A program made the position numbers and the translations under genes. This document shows, in pieces, positions 25,084 through 34,046 of a DNA stretch of 45,798 nucleotides. Source of the DNA: Candidatus Cloacimonadota bacterium (lineage in GTDB: Bacteria; UBA4055); contig PDON01000074.1 of the NCBI GenBank assembly GCA_002742935.1, positions 1-45,798 on the forward strand, given 5' to 3'. How positions within the stretch are numbered: position 1 is the first letter of the stretch; the number at the start of each line of letters is the position of its first letter. Below the pieces are notes generated by a model. The model worked only from the letters and a program-made list of their open reading frames with translations. It ran no database searches and had not been told where the DNA came from.

Positions 25084-25418
25084 CTTAATCTCCCAAGTTT
25101 CTATTTTTATCTAATATAAATATAAAAGATAATTATCTTATTGTGAAATAATATAATTTTATAGGATTTTAAATATTATCGGTTAAAGATCTGCCGGCTG
25201 GAAATAGTTAGAGTTTGCTTTTAAGAGATGCTAAGCTTTGAGGTTCCGGCAAAATGGATTCAAAGGAATAGAACCTAAAATAGTAGTCGAACCAAGGTTA
25301 TATTCTTTTTTATAGAGATCATTATTATAACCTGGATTCGGCATAAAAAAGTAGGATATCTTTAACTTTTTTAGAAGATTATAAATAATCTAAGAGAAGC
25401 TGGAGCTATCAGACAAGT
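25084..25418. other. intergenic region rich in inverted repeats downstream of glnA
   Basis: No open frame of note. A near-perfect 14-base inverted repeat (25289-25302, GAACCAAGGTTATA, with 25326-25339) would form a hairpin with a 23-nt loop, and GGTTCC/GAACC and CCGG elements nearby can form others. It lies between the glnA terminator and DUF493. It could encode a structured small RNA, a degenerate mobile repeat, or the leader of the DUF493 gene; no evidence separates these. Confidence 0.35.
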
Positions 25419-25444
25419 AAAAAGCCTCCAAATGGAGGCTTTTT
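25419..25444 (-). terminator. glnA terminator
   Basis: Perfect 11-bp stem AAAAAGCCTCC/GGAGGCTTTTT with a 4-nt loop, 21 bases past the glnA stop in the minus direction. Confidence 0.92.
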
Positions 25445-25465
25445 AAGGGATTATTTAATTCAAAT

Positions 25466-26968
25466 CTATCCACAATGGATATGCTTGTTAACTAAATCTT
25501 GAAGAGCATCAGCGTTACCAAACAGCTTTTCACTCATATCCTTATCATCGTGAGCTTTTAGTTCACTTATAAGTTTATCAATCATCATAGGAGGAAAGAT
25601 ACCATCCTTCTCATAAAGCTCTCTTTGTGCTTCCAACATTTCTGCCGCCTCATAACAAGAAGCCGGAAGTTGATCTAAATCTTCCCTCTTTGAAGCATCT
25701 TCAGCAACATAAAGCTTATTTGCCATCTCTAGAGAGTTTTCATCCTCAATACCACTTATAGCTGCTAGAGTCATACCTGCTAAAAGCTGATGAACATTAG
25801 CACTACCATCTGGAGATCTAAGCTCTACAGTTTGACCATTGATAAATTTATTTTGACTCTTTGGCTCTAAAGGATTAGCTTTGTTTATCATATCTTCAAC
25901 ACCAAGCCAACCAAGTGGAACTCTAACTAGAACAGATCTGTTTCTATCACCCCAACATATAGAAGTTGGAGCTTCTTGATGAGGAACTAATCTTAAAAAA
26001 GATGTTGGAACAGTATTTCCAAAAGCGGTTAAAGATGGTGAGTATTTTAAGAATCCTGCAATCATCTTCTTTGCTGTATCTGTTAAACCTTTATCATCAG
26101 CTGTAACACTTACATCACCCTTAATGAGTCTGGTGTGGAAGTGCATACCGCTACCTGCATGCCCAACAATGATCTTTGGAGCGTAACTAACCTCAAGGTT
26201 ATACTTGTAAGCAATCTCCCTAACTGCCCACTTTGCAAGAACCATCTGATCTGCCGCATCCTCTACAGATGTAGGTAAAAACTCAATCTCCTGTTGAACC
26301 ATCTGCTGAGACAAGCCATTTTGATCTTTATGTATAATGTTACCAACTTCAGCATGACCATACTTTATCTTACCACCAATTTCAGATATAACTCTCATAG
26401 CATCTTTTCTTACAGATCCCCACTTTGAGAATGGATGGGACTCATGATAACCCTTCTGCTCCTCTATAGGGTAGATGTTATCCGTCTCACTAAAAAGGTA
26501 GTACTCAAGTTCACCCAAGGCTTGGAACTCAAATCCTGTTCTCTCTTTTAAAAGATTGTGTGCTCTCTTAACTAAAGCACTAGGGGAACTTCCAAGCTCC
26601 TTACCATCAGATGTAAAAAAAGTACATAAAATATCTACTGACATCTCCTCTTCAAAAGGGTTAACAAAGGCTGTTTTAAACCTTGGAACAACATAAAGGT
26701 CACTTGAGTGAGCATCAATATAACTGAAAAGACTTGATCCATCAACTCTTTCACCTTTGGAGAGAATCTCCTCAAGATGCTCTAAACTATTTAAAACAAA
26801 ATTTAAAGTTTTAAGCCTTCCATCACCACCAATGTATCTGAAGTTTAACATTTTTACATTGTTTTCAACAATGAATTTTATGATATCATCTTTAGTAAAT
26901 TGTTCAGAAGGTTTCTTTAGAAATTGAACAATTTTGTTTGGGTTCAGAAGAATCTCTTTGTTAGACAT
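25466..26968 (-). CDS. glnA: glutamine synthetase (Bacteroidetes-type GSI, about 500 aa)
   Basis: 500 residues. It makes glutamine from glutamate, ammonia and ATP, the main ammonium-assimilation route. The beta-grasp part begins I-E... with F-R-Y-I-G-G-D-G-R-L-K-T-L-N-F, followed by D-G-S-S-L-F-S-Y-I-D, the Glu-rich metal motif A-L-G-E-L-E-Y-Y-L-F, H-A-G-S-G-M-H-F-H (ammonia-site region), I-C-W-G-D-R-N-R-S-V-L-V-R-V-P-L-G-W, and V-E-L-R-S-P-D-G-S-A-N-V-H. The subtype matches the one found in Bacteroides. The adenylylation motif N-L-Y-D-L-P of enteric GlnA is not present, so adenylyl control is unlikely. The ATG at 26968 has AGGGAG upstream. Monocistronic with its own terminator. The gene is divergent from the superoxide reductase. 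Confidence 0.95.
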   Translation of the reverse strand: MSNKEILLNPNKIVQFLKKPSEQFTKDDIIKFIVENNVKMLNFRYIGGDGRLKTLNFVLNSLEHLEEILSKGERVDGSSLFSYIDAHSSDLYVVPRFKTAFVNPFEEEMSVDILCTFFTSDGKELGSSPSALVKRAHNLLKERTGFEFQALGELEYYLFSETDNIYPIEEQKGYHESHPFSKWGSVRKDAMRVISEIGGKIKYGHAEVGNIIHKDQNGLSQQMVQQEIEFLPTSVEDAADQMVLAKWAVREIAYKYNLEVSYAPKIIVGHAGSGMHFHTRLIKGDVSVTADDKGLTDTAKKMIAGFLKYSPSLTAFGNTVPTSFLRLVPHQEAPTSICWGDRNRSVLVRVPLGWLGVEDMINKANPLEPKSQNKFINGQTVELRSPDGSANVHQLLAGMTLAAISGIEDENSLEMANKLYVAEDASKREDLDQLPASCYEAAEMLEAQRELYEKDGIFPPMMIDKLISELKAHDDKDMSEKLFGNADALQDLVNKHIHCG

Positions 26969-27254
26969 AAGAACTCCCTATAAATTTAAATAAAATTAAA
27001 ACTAAAACTTAATTTAGGCTTAAACGAAGATAACCTCCTAACCTAACACCTCAAGATCCCTATTAAAGGAATTGTAAATATAATCTCCCCAATGGTAATT
27101 GCAAGGCAAAACTTATCAGAAAAAAGATACACCAAAAGAACATAGTTACAGCTTCTATATTTTAATCTAATCCATACAACTATGTGATTAATATCCTACT
27201 AATTCTTTGGGTATTTTTATAAAATTTTCAAAAATAAAAAAAATGGAGGGCTTT

Positions 27255-27638
27255 ATGCCAAAGATGAACAGATATCAAGATATCACTAAAATAGAAAATG
27301 AAGCTAAGAAGGATTACATTGATAGGCATTCTCCTTTTGTTCTATGTCAAACAAAAACAAAAGCGGGTGAGAAATTTAATGTAAAGATTAAGGTTGGTGA
27401 CCAATACCCTCATCCTGATGACTTTGATCATTTTATCTCTTATGTTCAATTATGGAATGGAGAAACTTTTTTAGGTGAAGCTCACTTCACTCCGGGAACT
27501 CTAGGAAATCAAGCAGGACAGGTAGAGGTTGATTTTAAGATTGTTCCTACAAAAAATCTAAAACTAAAAGCTCACGCATACTGTACTAAGCATGGCTTAT
27601 GGGAAAGTGATACTATTGAAGTTGAAGTTGAAAAATAA
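27255..27638 (+). CDS. superoxide reductase (neelaredoxin/class II type)
   Basis: 127 residues from the ATG at 27255, which follows GGAGGG at four bases; an upstream in-frame ATG at 27207 is poorly placed. The protein has only the catalytic Fe(His)4Cys domain: H25 (in D-R-H-S-P), H53 and H59 (in H-P-D-D-F-D-H-F-I), C110 and H113 (in C-T-K-H-G-L-W). The N-terminal rubredoxin-like iron centre of desulfoferrodoxin is missing, as in neelaredoxins. It reduces superoxide to hydrogen peroxide with electrons from rubredoxin, without releasing oxygen. The residues before H25 are Asp-Arg where the best studied enzymes have Glu-Lys. It ends at a strong terminator, and the exported Msr gene follows directly. 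Confidence 0.92.
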   Translation: MPKMNRYQDITKIENEAKKDYIDRHSPFVLCQTKTKAGEKFNVKIKVGDQYPHPDDFDHFISYVQLWNGETFLGEAHFTPGTLGNQAGQVEVDFKIVPTKNLKLKAHAYCTKHGLWESDTIEVEVEK

Positions 27639-27652
27639 TTGCTTCTTTCAGA

Positions 27653-27698
27653 TTTATATAAAAAAGCTCCAATTTTGATTGGAGCTTTTTTATATAAA
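27653..27698. terminator. terminator after the superoxide reductase
   Basis: A 21-bp perfect inverted repeat (27653-27673 with 27678-27698, loop TTTG) built around AAAAAGCTCCAAT/ATTGGAGCTTTTT. Its right arm ends 14 bases before the ribosome site of the Msr gene, so the Msr gene is read by leak-through or a promoter inside this short space. Confidence 0.92.
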
Positions 27699-27726
27699 AT
27701 TTCCCTATAAGATTTGGAGATTATTT

Positions 27727-28647
27727 ATGAAACTATTTTTTTTAATATTTCTTTTTACAATTCAACTAATGTTAAAGGGGGAACCGTTGACAGAAAAAAA
27801 ATACAGGGATCTTACAAAAGAGGAGGAGAGAGTTATTGTTAATAAAGGGACAGAACCTCCTTATTCAGGTAAGTACAACAATTTTTATGAAGATGGGTTT
27901 TACTACTGTAAAAGGTGTAATTCCAAACTTTACAGTTCAAAGGATAAATTTAAATCTAATTGCGGTTGGCCAAGCTTTGATGATGAGGTTAAGGGTGCTA
28001 TACTAAGAAAAATTGACAGGGATGGCGTAAGAACAGAAATTTTATGTGCAAACTGTGAGGCTCATCTTGGACATGTTTTTAACGGAGAAGGATTTACAAG
28101 CAAAAACATTAGACATTGTGTTAACTCCATTTCCATGGTATTCAAGGGTAAAGAAGATGAAAATACTCTTAAAACCGCTTACTTTGCCGGAGGTTGTTTT
28201 TGGGGTGTTGAGTACTACTTTGAAAAACAAGAAGGTGTTATTTCTGCCGAATCAGGGTATATGGGTGGTAATTTTGAAAACCCATCTTACGAAGATGTTT
28301 GCTCCGGAGAGACTGGACATTTAGAGAGTGTTAAAGTAACCTACGATAGTAATAGGGTTAATTTTGAAACACTTGCAAGGTTATTTTTTGAGATACATGA
28401 TCCTACACATAAATTTGGGCAAGGTCCGGATATAGGATCTCAATACCTTTCAGCTATCTTCTACAATGGAGATGATGAGCTTGAGATATCTAAAAAACTT
28501 ATTTCTCTTTTAAAAGATAAAGGTTTTGATGTAGTAACTAAGATTTTGCCTGTTTCAAAATTTTACATTGCGGAAAACTATCATCAAAATTATTATAAGA
28601 GAGTTGGTAAAACACCATATTGCCATGGATACACTAAGAGATTTTAA
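27727..28647 (+). CDS. msrBA: exported methionine sulfoxide reductase, MsrB-MsrA fusion
   Basis: 306 residues from the ATG at 27727 (TTGGAGA upstream; a longer frame from 27679 begins inside the terminator). A hydrophobic N-terminus (M-K-L-F-F-L-I-F-L-F-T-I-Q-L-M-L) looks like a signal peptide, placing the enzyme outside the cytoplasm. MsrB comes first: zinc ligands C61, C64, C107, C110 and catalytic C131 in R-H-C-V-N-S. MsrA follows, with catalytic C157 in G-G-C-F-W-G and the Y-H-Q-N-Y motif near the end. Together they repair R- and S-methionine sulfoxide in secreted proteins. Its neighbour, the superoxide reductase, also serves oxidative defence. The source of reductant in the periplasm (a thioredoxin relay) is not encoded nearby. 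Confidence 0.95.
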   Translation: MKLFFLIFLFTIQLMLKGEPLTEKKYRDLTKEEERVIVNKGTEPPYSGKYNNFYEDGFYYCKRCNSKLYSSKDKFKSNCGWPSFDDEVKGAILRKIDRDGVRTEILCANCEAHLGHVFNGEGFTSKNIRHCVNSISMVFKGKEDENTLKTAYFAGGCFWGVEYYFEKQEGVISAESGYMGGNFENPSYEDVCSGETGHLESVKVTYDSNRVNFETLARLFFEIHDPTHKFGQGPDIGSQYLSAIFYNGDDELEISKKLISLLKDKGFDVVTKILPVSKFYIAENYHQNYYKRVGKTPYCHGYTKRF

Positions 28648-28657
28648 ATTAAAAATT

Positions 28658-28707
28658 GGTAATACTCAATTGCTGAATTACCTTTTCTTGGGTAATTAAG
28701 GTGTTTT
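28658..28707 (+). terminator. terminator with alternative pairing after msrBA
   Basis: Three mutually pairable segments: GGTAAT (28658-28663), AATTACC (28676-28682) and GGTAATT (28691-28697), the last followed by AAGGTGTTTTTT. The second hairpin with the T run is a plausible terminator; the first would exclude it. Confidence 0.5.
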
Positions 28708-28807
28708 TTCTATCAAATTATTGAATTTATTGTTATCATTTATAGATTCTATAATTCTGTTTGGTGGTATTTAGAACTATTATTATAAGGTTAATTTCGG
28801 AGGAAAA

Positions 28808-31252
28808 GTGAAAAAGATTATTGTTCTATTCTCAATACTCTTGTTGGCTGTTTCAGCCTTTTCAAAGGTAAAAACAACAAAAAAAGTTTTTACTGACCAA
28901 GAGATAAAAGAGATGACAAAAAGGTGGTATGAGAAACACCCAAACTCTAAGCCACACTGGTTAGAGCCGGGTGAAAAAGAGAAGATGCAAGATTATCTAA
29001 AGGCATTCTTTGAGACAGACCCTCCTGAGGGAACTCCTAGAGCTGTGGCAGAGTTTGAACCAATGGAAGGTGTTGTTATAAGATACCCATTTGGTATTCC
29101 TATCACTCTTATAAAAGAGCTGGCAGAAGATATTCCTGTACTTACTATTGTTGCAAATAGTTCTCAGCAAGCAACAGTACTTTCTCAATATGAGTCAAAT
29201 AATGTTAATACGGAAAATTGTCAGTTTATGATTGCTCCAACAGATTCCTATTGGACAAGAGATTATGCTGCTTGGTATTCAGCTATTGATGATGAGAAAG
29301 TTTCAGTTATAAACTTTCCATACAACAGACCTAGACCAAACGATAATGATATACCTATTGCTATGGCAGAATACCTAGACTTAGATCTTTATGGTATGAA
29401 AGTAGTTCAAACCGGTGGTAACTATATGACAGACGGTATGGGTATAGCTGCTTCTACAACTATTGTTTACACTGAAAGTCAATCACAGCTTGGCGTATCT
29501 CAAGAAGAGGTGGATCAAAGAATGTTAGATTATCTTGGTATATCAGAATACCTTGTAGTAGAAGATCCTAACAATACCTACATTGATCATATTGATTGTT
29601 GGGGTAAGTTTTTAGATGTTGATAAAATTCTCATTAGAGAGGTTCCGGAAACACATCCTCAGTATGATGAGATAGAAGAGGTTGTAGATTATTTTGCAAA
29701 CAGAACATCTTCATACAACACTCCTTATGAAATATACAGAATTTGGACTCCAAACAATGAGCCTTTTACAAACTCACTAATCATAAACAATAAGGTTATG
29801 GTTCCATTAATGGGCGGTGCTAATGATGATGCTGCTATTGCAACTTATGAAGCTGCTATGCCGGGTTATGAGATACACGGATTTATTGGCGGTTCTGAAC
29901 CATGGCAAAGTACAGATGCTCTTCATTGTAGAACAAGAGGTATTGCAGACAGGGAAATGCTTTACATTAACCATGTTGCAAAATTAGGAGTTCAAGAAGT
30001 TGGTTCTGTTGATATTTCCGCTAAAATAACATCTTATGGTTCCCATACAATTTTAGAGAATGAAACTAAACTTTTCTACTCTGTTAATGGTGGAGATGAA
30101 CAATCTATAGTAATGACAAAGTCAGGGGATACTTTCACTGCAACTATACCTGAGCAAGCTGAAGGAAGTGAAATAAGCTACTATATCCAAAGTAAAGATG
30201 ATTCCGGAAGAATATCTAATCATCCTTTCATTGGTTCTGCTGATCCTCATAAATTCTATGCAGGAGCTATATATGAGGCTAATATTACTGTAGACCACGA
30301 TTCATACTCTGTAACTCACGAGACAAATACAATAACAACTGAACCACTAACCATATCAAATAGTGGGGAGTTAGAACTAAACTACAATATAGAAACTGAA
30401 GTTTATGCTTTTGAAGAGTTTAACTACACTATATCAAACTCTCCTGCACCATCTTCTTACAGTAGTAACACCTTAAATGAGAATGGATGGGAAGAGTTTA
30501 CGGTATCTGAAACAGGGGAACTTTCTACAGTATTGGTTGAGTACAATTGGAGTACTGACAACTACCCTGCTGAAGGATCTTTCCATCTTCAAACACCTCA
30601 AGGTAATGAAGTTATTATAGCTTCAGGTCAAACAACCGGATCTTATGAAGTTCTAATCGACAACCTTGAAGGTACTGAAATAAATGGAAACTGGAAGATT
30701 TGGATTGAGGATGCTTACGGAGATGGTGGTCATCAAGCTACCAATATCTCTCTAAAATTTAGAAAGAATATTGAGATTCCAAACTGGCTATCCGTTGATA
30801 ACAATAGTGGATCTGTTGAGCCTGGTTCAAGTAACACTGTAAATGTAAGCTTTGACTCTAACAACTTAACACAAGGAACTTATGAGGGAATGATCAAAAT
30901 TACTTCTAATGACAATGACACTCCTATTATAAATATTCCTGTAACTTTAGAGTCTAACGGAACTGTGGGAATAGATGAGATAACACCAAAAAATGTTGCT
31001 CTTCTAGGTAACTATCCAAATCCATTTAACCCTGAAACTACTATTAACTTCTCAATCTCAAAAGCTGCTAATGTAGAACTAACGGTTTACAATAGCAACG
31101 GTGAGATGGTAAAAGAGATAGCTAATAAACAATTTAATGCAGGTTTTAACTCTATCAAATTTGACGGATCAGAGTTCAATTCCGGTGTTTATTTCTATAC
31201 ATTAAAAGTTGGAAATAAAATTCTTTCAGACAAAATGCTGTTAGTAAAATAG
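28808..31252 (+). CDS. secreted peptidylarginine deiminase-like enzyme with P-domain and T9SS sorting domain
   Basis: 814 residues with a GTG start at 28808 after CGGAGG. Residues 1-19 are a signal peptide. Residues about 75-390 are a PF04371 (PAD_porph/agmatine deiminase) domain with the full catalytic set seen in Porphyromonas PPAD: D152 (W-T-R-D-Y), H261 and D263 (H-I-D-C-W), N322 (T-N-S-L-I) and nucleophile C374 (A-L-H-C-R-T-R-G). A beta domain (about 400-490) follows, then an Ig-like strand interrupted by a proprotein-convertase P-like domain (roughly 535-655, G-N-W-K-I-W-I-E-D), then W-L-S-V-x3-S-G-S-V. The last about 85 residues (N-Y-P-N-P-F-N-P-E-T-T-I to K-M-L-L-V-K) are a Por-type C-terminal sorting domain. 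Predicted: a cell-surface or released enzyme that converts arginine (peptide-bound or free) to citrulline and ammonia. Free agmatine as substrate cannot be excluded. It is followed by a strong terminator and appears monocistronic. Confidence 0.9.
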   Translation: MKKIIVLFSILLLAVSAFSKVKTTKKVFTDQEIKEMTKRWYEKHPNSKPHWLEPGEKEKMQDYLKAFFETDPPEGTPRAVAEFEPMEGVVIRYPFGIPITLIKELAEDIPVLTIVANSSQQATVLSQYESNNVNTENCQFMIAPTDSYWTRDYAAWYSAIDDEKVSVINFPYNRPRPNDNDIPIAMAEYLDLDLYGMKVVQTGGNYMTDGMGIAASTTIVYTESQSQLGVSQEEVDQRMLDYLGISEYLVVEDPNNTYIDHIDCWGKFLDVDKILIREVPETHPQYDEIEEVVDYFANRTSSYNTPYEIYRIWTPNNEPFTNSLIINNKVMVPLMGGANDDAAIATYEAAMPGYEIHGFIGGSEPWQSTDALHCRTRGIADREMLYINHVAKLGVQEVGSVDISAKITSYGSHTILENETKLFYSVNGGDEQSIVMTKSGDTFTATIPEQAEGSEISYYIQSKDDSGRISNHPFIGSADPHKFYAGAIYEANITVDHDSYSVTHETNTITTEPLTISNSGELELNYNIETEVYAFEEFNYTISNSPAPSSYSSNTLNENGWEEFTVSETGELSTVLVEYNWSTDNYPAEGSFHLQTPQGNEVIIASGQTTGSYEVLIDNLEGTEINGNWKIWIEDAYGDGGHQATNISLKFRKNIEIPNWLSVDNNSGSVEPGSSNTVNVSFDSNNLTQGTYEGMIKITSNDNDTPIINIPVTLESNGTVGIDEITPKNVALLGNYPNPFNPETTINFSISKAANVELTVYNSNGEMVKEIANKQFNAGFNSIKFDGSEFNSGVYFYTLKVGNKILSDKMLLVK

Positions 31253-31271
31253 AAAATTGTTCAATAGAAAT

Positions 31272-31318
31272 AAAAAAGAGGGTGTCTCAAAAGTAATTTT
31301 TGAGACACCCTCTTTTTT
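31272..31318 (+). terminator. terminator after the deiminase gene
   Basis: Perfect 21-bp stem (left arm 31272-31292, right arm 31298-31318, containing GAGGGTGTCTCAAAA) with a 5-nt loop and a T7 run. One of the strongest terminators in the window. Confidence 0.95.
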
Positions 31319-31516
31319 TATTCATACAATTAAAATTTGCTTCCCAATAATTAGTACTGTAATTTATAATTAGGGTCAAACAAACTAAAGATATAGTTAA
31401 AGTAATCTGGCAAAAACCATAAAAGCTATTCATATATCAATTTGGACCCTCACCTGTTTGAAAAATGGAATATTTTGAGAGTATACATATATAACTTTAA
31501 ATTAAAGAGGCGGATT

Positions 31517-32863
31517 ATGGGAAAGAATAAAGTGTACATACTGGATACAAATGTAGTTCTACATGATTACAATTGTTTGAAAAAGTTCTCTAGTGCTGAT
31601 ATTGCAATACCGATTACAGTTTTAGAGGAGATTGATGATTTCAAAAAAGGTAGAGATCAGCTTAACTTTAACGCAAGGGAGTTCATAAGACAACTTGACA
31701 TACTAACAGATAAGAGAGCAGAAGACAGAGATGCTGTATTTACTACGGGAGTCTCTTTAGGTGAGGAGAAAGGGAATCTTATTATTCTTTCGGATGTGAA
31801 GTATAAAAATGGCTTTGAGGATAAATTTTTTGGAGACAAAGAGGATCATCATATACTGGCGGGAGCTTATAACTATAAAAAGTTAAATCCTGAAAAAGAG
31901 GTTATTTTCGTAACAAAGGATGTAAATCTTAGAATTAAGGCAAGAGCTTTAGGAATAGTATCTGAAGATTATAGAGCAGGAAAGGTAAAGGATAGTGAAT
32001 TTGAGGTAAAATCCAATATAATTTTGAAAGATTTACCTTCAGATCTACTTTTGGAGCTTGGAGAAAATGGGGTAATATCTCCTGAATCTATAAAAGCATG
32101 GTACGATAAAAAAATACAACCTCACAACTTTTTTGTACTAGAAAATGAAGAGCTGTCTCTTTTAGGAAGATATGATCCTTTTACAAACAAGATAAAACTG
32201 ATAAAACCTAAAACAATATTTGGGATCTCTGCCAAAAATACAGAACAAAGCTTTGCAATTGATCTTTTAATTGATGATAGAGTAAGTTTGATTACTGTAA
32301 CAGGTTCCGCAGGAACAGGAAAAACCCTTTTGGCTCTTGCCGCTTCACTTTTTAGGTATAAAAAATATAAACAGATATACCTTTCAAGACCAATTGTACC
32401 TCTAAGCAATAAAGATATTGGCTATCTTCCGGGTACAGCAAAAAATAAAATTGAACCTTATATGCAACCTCTTTACGATAATCTATCATTTATTCAAGAT
32501 AGATTTAAAGAGGATGACGAAAACTATCAGATTATTGATGAACTCCAAAAAAAGGGTAAACTGATAATTGCCCCTTTAGCATATATTAGGGGTAGAACAT
32601 TTTCCAACATATTTTTTATTGTAGATGAAGCACAAAATTTAACCCCTCATGAAGTCAAAACTATTGTTACAAGAGCAGGAGAGGGAACTAAAATTGTATT
32701 TACCGGAGATATAAACCAAATAGACTCCCCTTTTCTTGATAGGGAATCAAATGGGTTAGCGTATCTAATGGACAGATTAAAAGGTCATAAATTATGCGGT
32801 AAAGTAGTCCTCAAAGTTGGGGAAAGATCTGTTCTTTCTGAAGTAGCATCAAAACTATTGTAG
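31517..32863 (+). CDS. PIN-PhoH family protein (PhoH2/YlaK type)
   Basis: 448 residues from the ATG at 31517, six bases after AGAGGCGG; an in-frame start at 31442 lacks a ribosome site. The N-terminal PIN RNase domain begins Y-I-L-D10-T-N-V-V-L-H-D, with further acidic residues in V-L-E-E-I-D-D-F. The C-terminal PhoH ATPase has Walker A T-G-S-A-G-T-G-K-T, P-L-S-N-K-D-I-G-Y-L-P-G, and Walker B F-I-V-D-E-A-Q-N-L-T-P-H-E, then F-T-G-D-I-N-Q-I-D. Proteins of this type couple RNA unwinding to RNA cleavage in the cytoplasm. It stands alone between two terminators, so no partner can be read from context. Confidence 0.93.
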   Translation: MGKNKVYILDTNVVLHDYNCLKKFSSADIAIPITVLEEIDDFKKGRDQLNFNAREFIRQLDILTDKRAEDRDAVFTTGVSLGEEKGNLIILSDVKYKNGFEDKFFGDKEDHHILAGAYNYKKLNPEKEVIFVTKDVNLRIKARALGIVSEDYRAGKVKDSEFEVKSNIILKDLPSDLLLELGENGVISPESIKAWYDKKIQPHNFFVLENEELSLLGRYDPFTNKIKLIKPKTIFGISAKNTEQSFAIDLLIDDRVSLITVTGSAGTGKTLLALAASLFRYKKYKQIYLSRPIVPLSNKDIGYLPGTAKNKIEPYMQPLYDNLSFIQDRFKEDDENYQIIDELQKKGKLIIAPLAYIRGRTFSNIFFIVDEAQNLTPHEVKTIVTRAGEGTKIVFTGDINQIDSPFLDRESNGLAYLMDRLKGHKLCGKVVLKVGERSVLSEVASKLL

Positions 32864-32943
32864 TATCTACACTTGAAAAGATATCACCCTAAATCTTGTG
32901 TAAACTCAATTTTTAACTAACATTAATTTTCAATTTTTTCTTC

Positions 32944-33007
32944 AAAATGGATAGATAGCCGGTTAAATATTTCACTCCAAATTTTAACCGGCATCATCCA
33001 TTTTTTA
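32944..33007. terminator. bidirectional terminator between phoH and the flavin oxidoreductase
   Basis: Core stem GCCGGTTAAA (32958-32967)/TTTAACCGGC (32983-32992), extended outward by AAAATGGAT-GAT pairing with two single-base bulges, flanked by a T6 run on the right. It separates convergent genes ending at 32863 and 33033. Confidence 0.85.
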
Positions 33008-33032
33008 TAATATTCTTTTACAGAAGGAAAAG

Positions 33033-34046
33033 TTACTTCAATAGATCATAAGTTCTGTTTATCTCATCTCTACAGCTTGTTACCAACTCATCCATTATTT
33101 CAGAAATAGGTTGAATTTTGTTCACCAAGCCAACGCTTTGACCTGCCATTAATGAACCCATAGTAACATCACCATCAACAACACCGTTTCTTAGAGCTCC
33201 AACCCAATAGTTTTCAACCTCAAATTGAGCTTTTTCTCTGGAAAGATCTCCACTTCTCATTTTCTCTAAAAGATCAAGCTGAAGCTCTCCAAACTTATCC
33301 ATAGCAACATTTTTAATACCCCTTACGGAAACAATAGGAAGTTTTGGATCATACTGTGGAGTTGATACAGCCTGTCTCGCTTTAGCTCTTATAAAAGCCT
33401 TCTTAAAATCTACATGAGCACTACACTCTTCACTAACAACAAATCTTGTACCAAACTGTACACCGTAAGCACCCATTAGAAAAAGATGAGCCATCATCTC
33501 TCCGGTAGCAATACCTCCTGCAACAAAGATTGGGAAATCTCTAAATTTCATAAGAACCTGTTGAAGAAGGATAACCAAAGATACATGACCAATATGTCCT
33601 CCTGCTTCACTTCCTTCAAGAATTAAGGCATCTATTCCCCATCTTATTTGACGAGATGCAATTGATTCTGTAGATGCAAAAGAGATAGTTTTTTTACCCG
33701 CTTCTTTCATACCTACAACATCATCTCTTGTAGGAAACGATCCTGCAAAAATAACAAAAGGAACATCCTTTTTCCTCAATATTTCATAATGATCTCTATA
33801 GTTTGGAGCAATAGTTATAAGGTTTACAGCAAAAGGTTTTTTTATATTTGCAACACATTTATCAACCTCAGTCTCAAACATATCGAGAGGCATATTACCT
33901 GCAGCTAAAACAGGGAATCCCCCGTTATCACTTATAGCTTTAACAAGGTTATAATCACTTATCCAAGTCATACCACCACATAGGATAGGATACTCCGTTC
34001 CTAAAAACTTCTTGCCTTTATCCCATAGTTTTTCCAATCTATCCAT
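33033..34046 (-). CDS. FMN-dependent NAD(P)H oxidoreductase (nitronate monooxygenase/FabK family)
   Basis: 337 residues of the PF03060 TIM-barrel family. Marks are P-I-L-C-G-G-M-T-W at the first strand, G-G-F-P-V-L-A-A-G-N-M, A-V-N-L-I-T, the active-site loop E-G-S-E-A-G-G-H-I-G, the phosphate-binding F-V-A-G-G-I-A-T-G and G-A-Y-G-V-Q-F-G-T-R-F. The family includes nitronate monooxygenase and the enoyl-ACP reductase FabK, and sequence alone does not separate them. No fatty-acid genes are near, so context gives no help. FabK would be a likely role if the genome lacks fabI. Start ATG at 34046 with GAGGAT upstream. Confidence 0.88.
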   Translation of the reverse strand: MDRLEKLWDKGKKFLGTEYPILCGGMTWISDYNLVKAISDNGGFPVLAAGNMPLDMFETEVDKCVANIKKPFAVNLITIAPNYRDHYEILRKKDVPFVIFAGSFPTRDDVVGMKEAGKKTISFASTESIASRQIRWGIDALILEGSEAGGHIGHVSLVILLQQVLMKFRDFPIFVAGGIATGEMMAHLFLMGAYGVQFGTRFVVSEECSAHVDFKKAFIRAKARQAVSTPQYDPKLPIVSVRGIKNVAMDKFGELQLDLLEKMRSGDLSREKAQFEVENYWVGALRNGVVDGDVTMGSLMAGQSVGLVNKIQPISEIMDELVTSCRDEINRTYDLLK

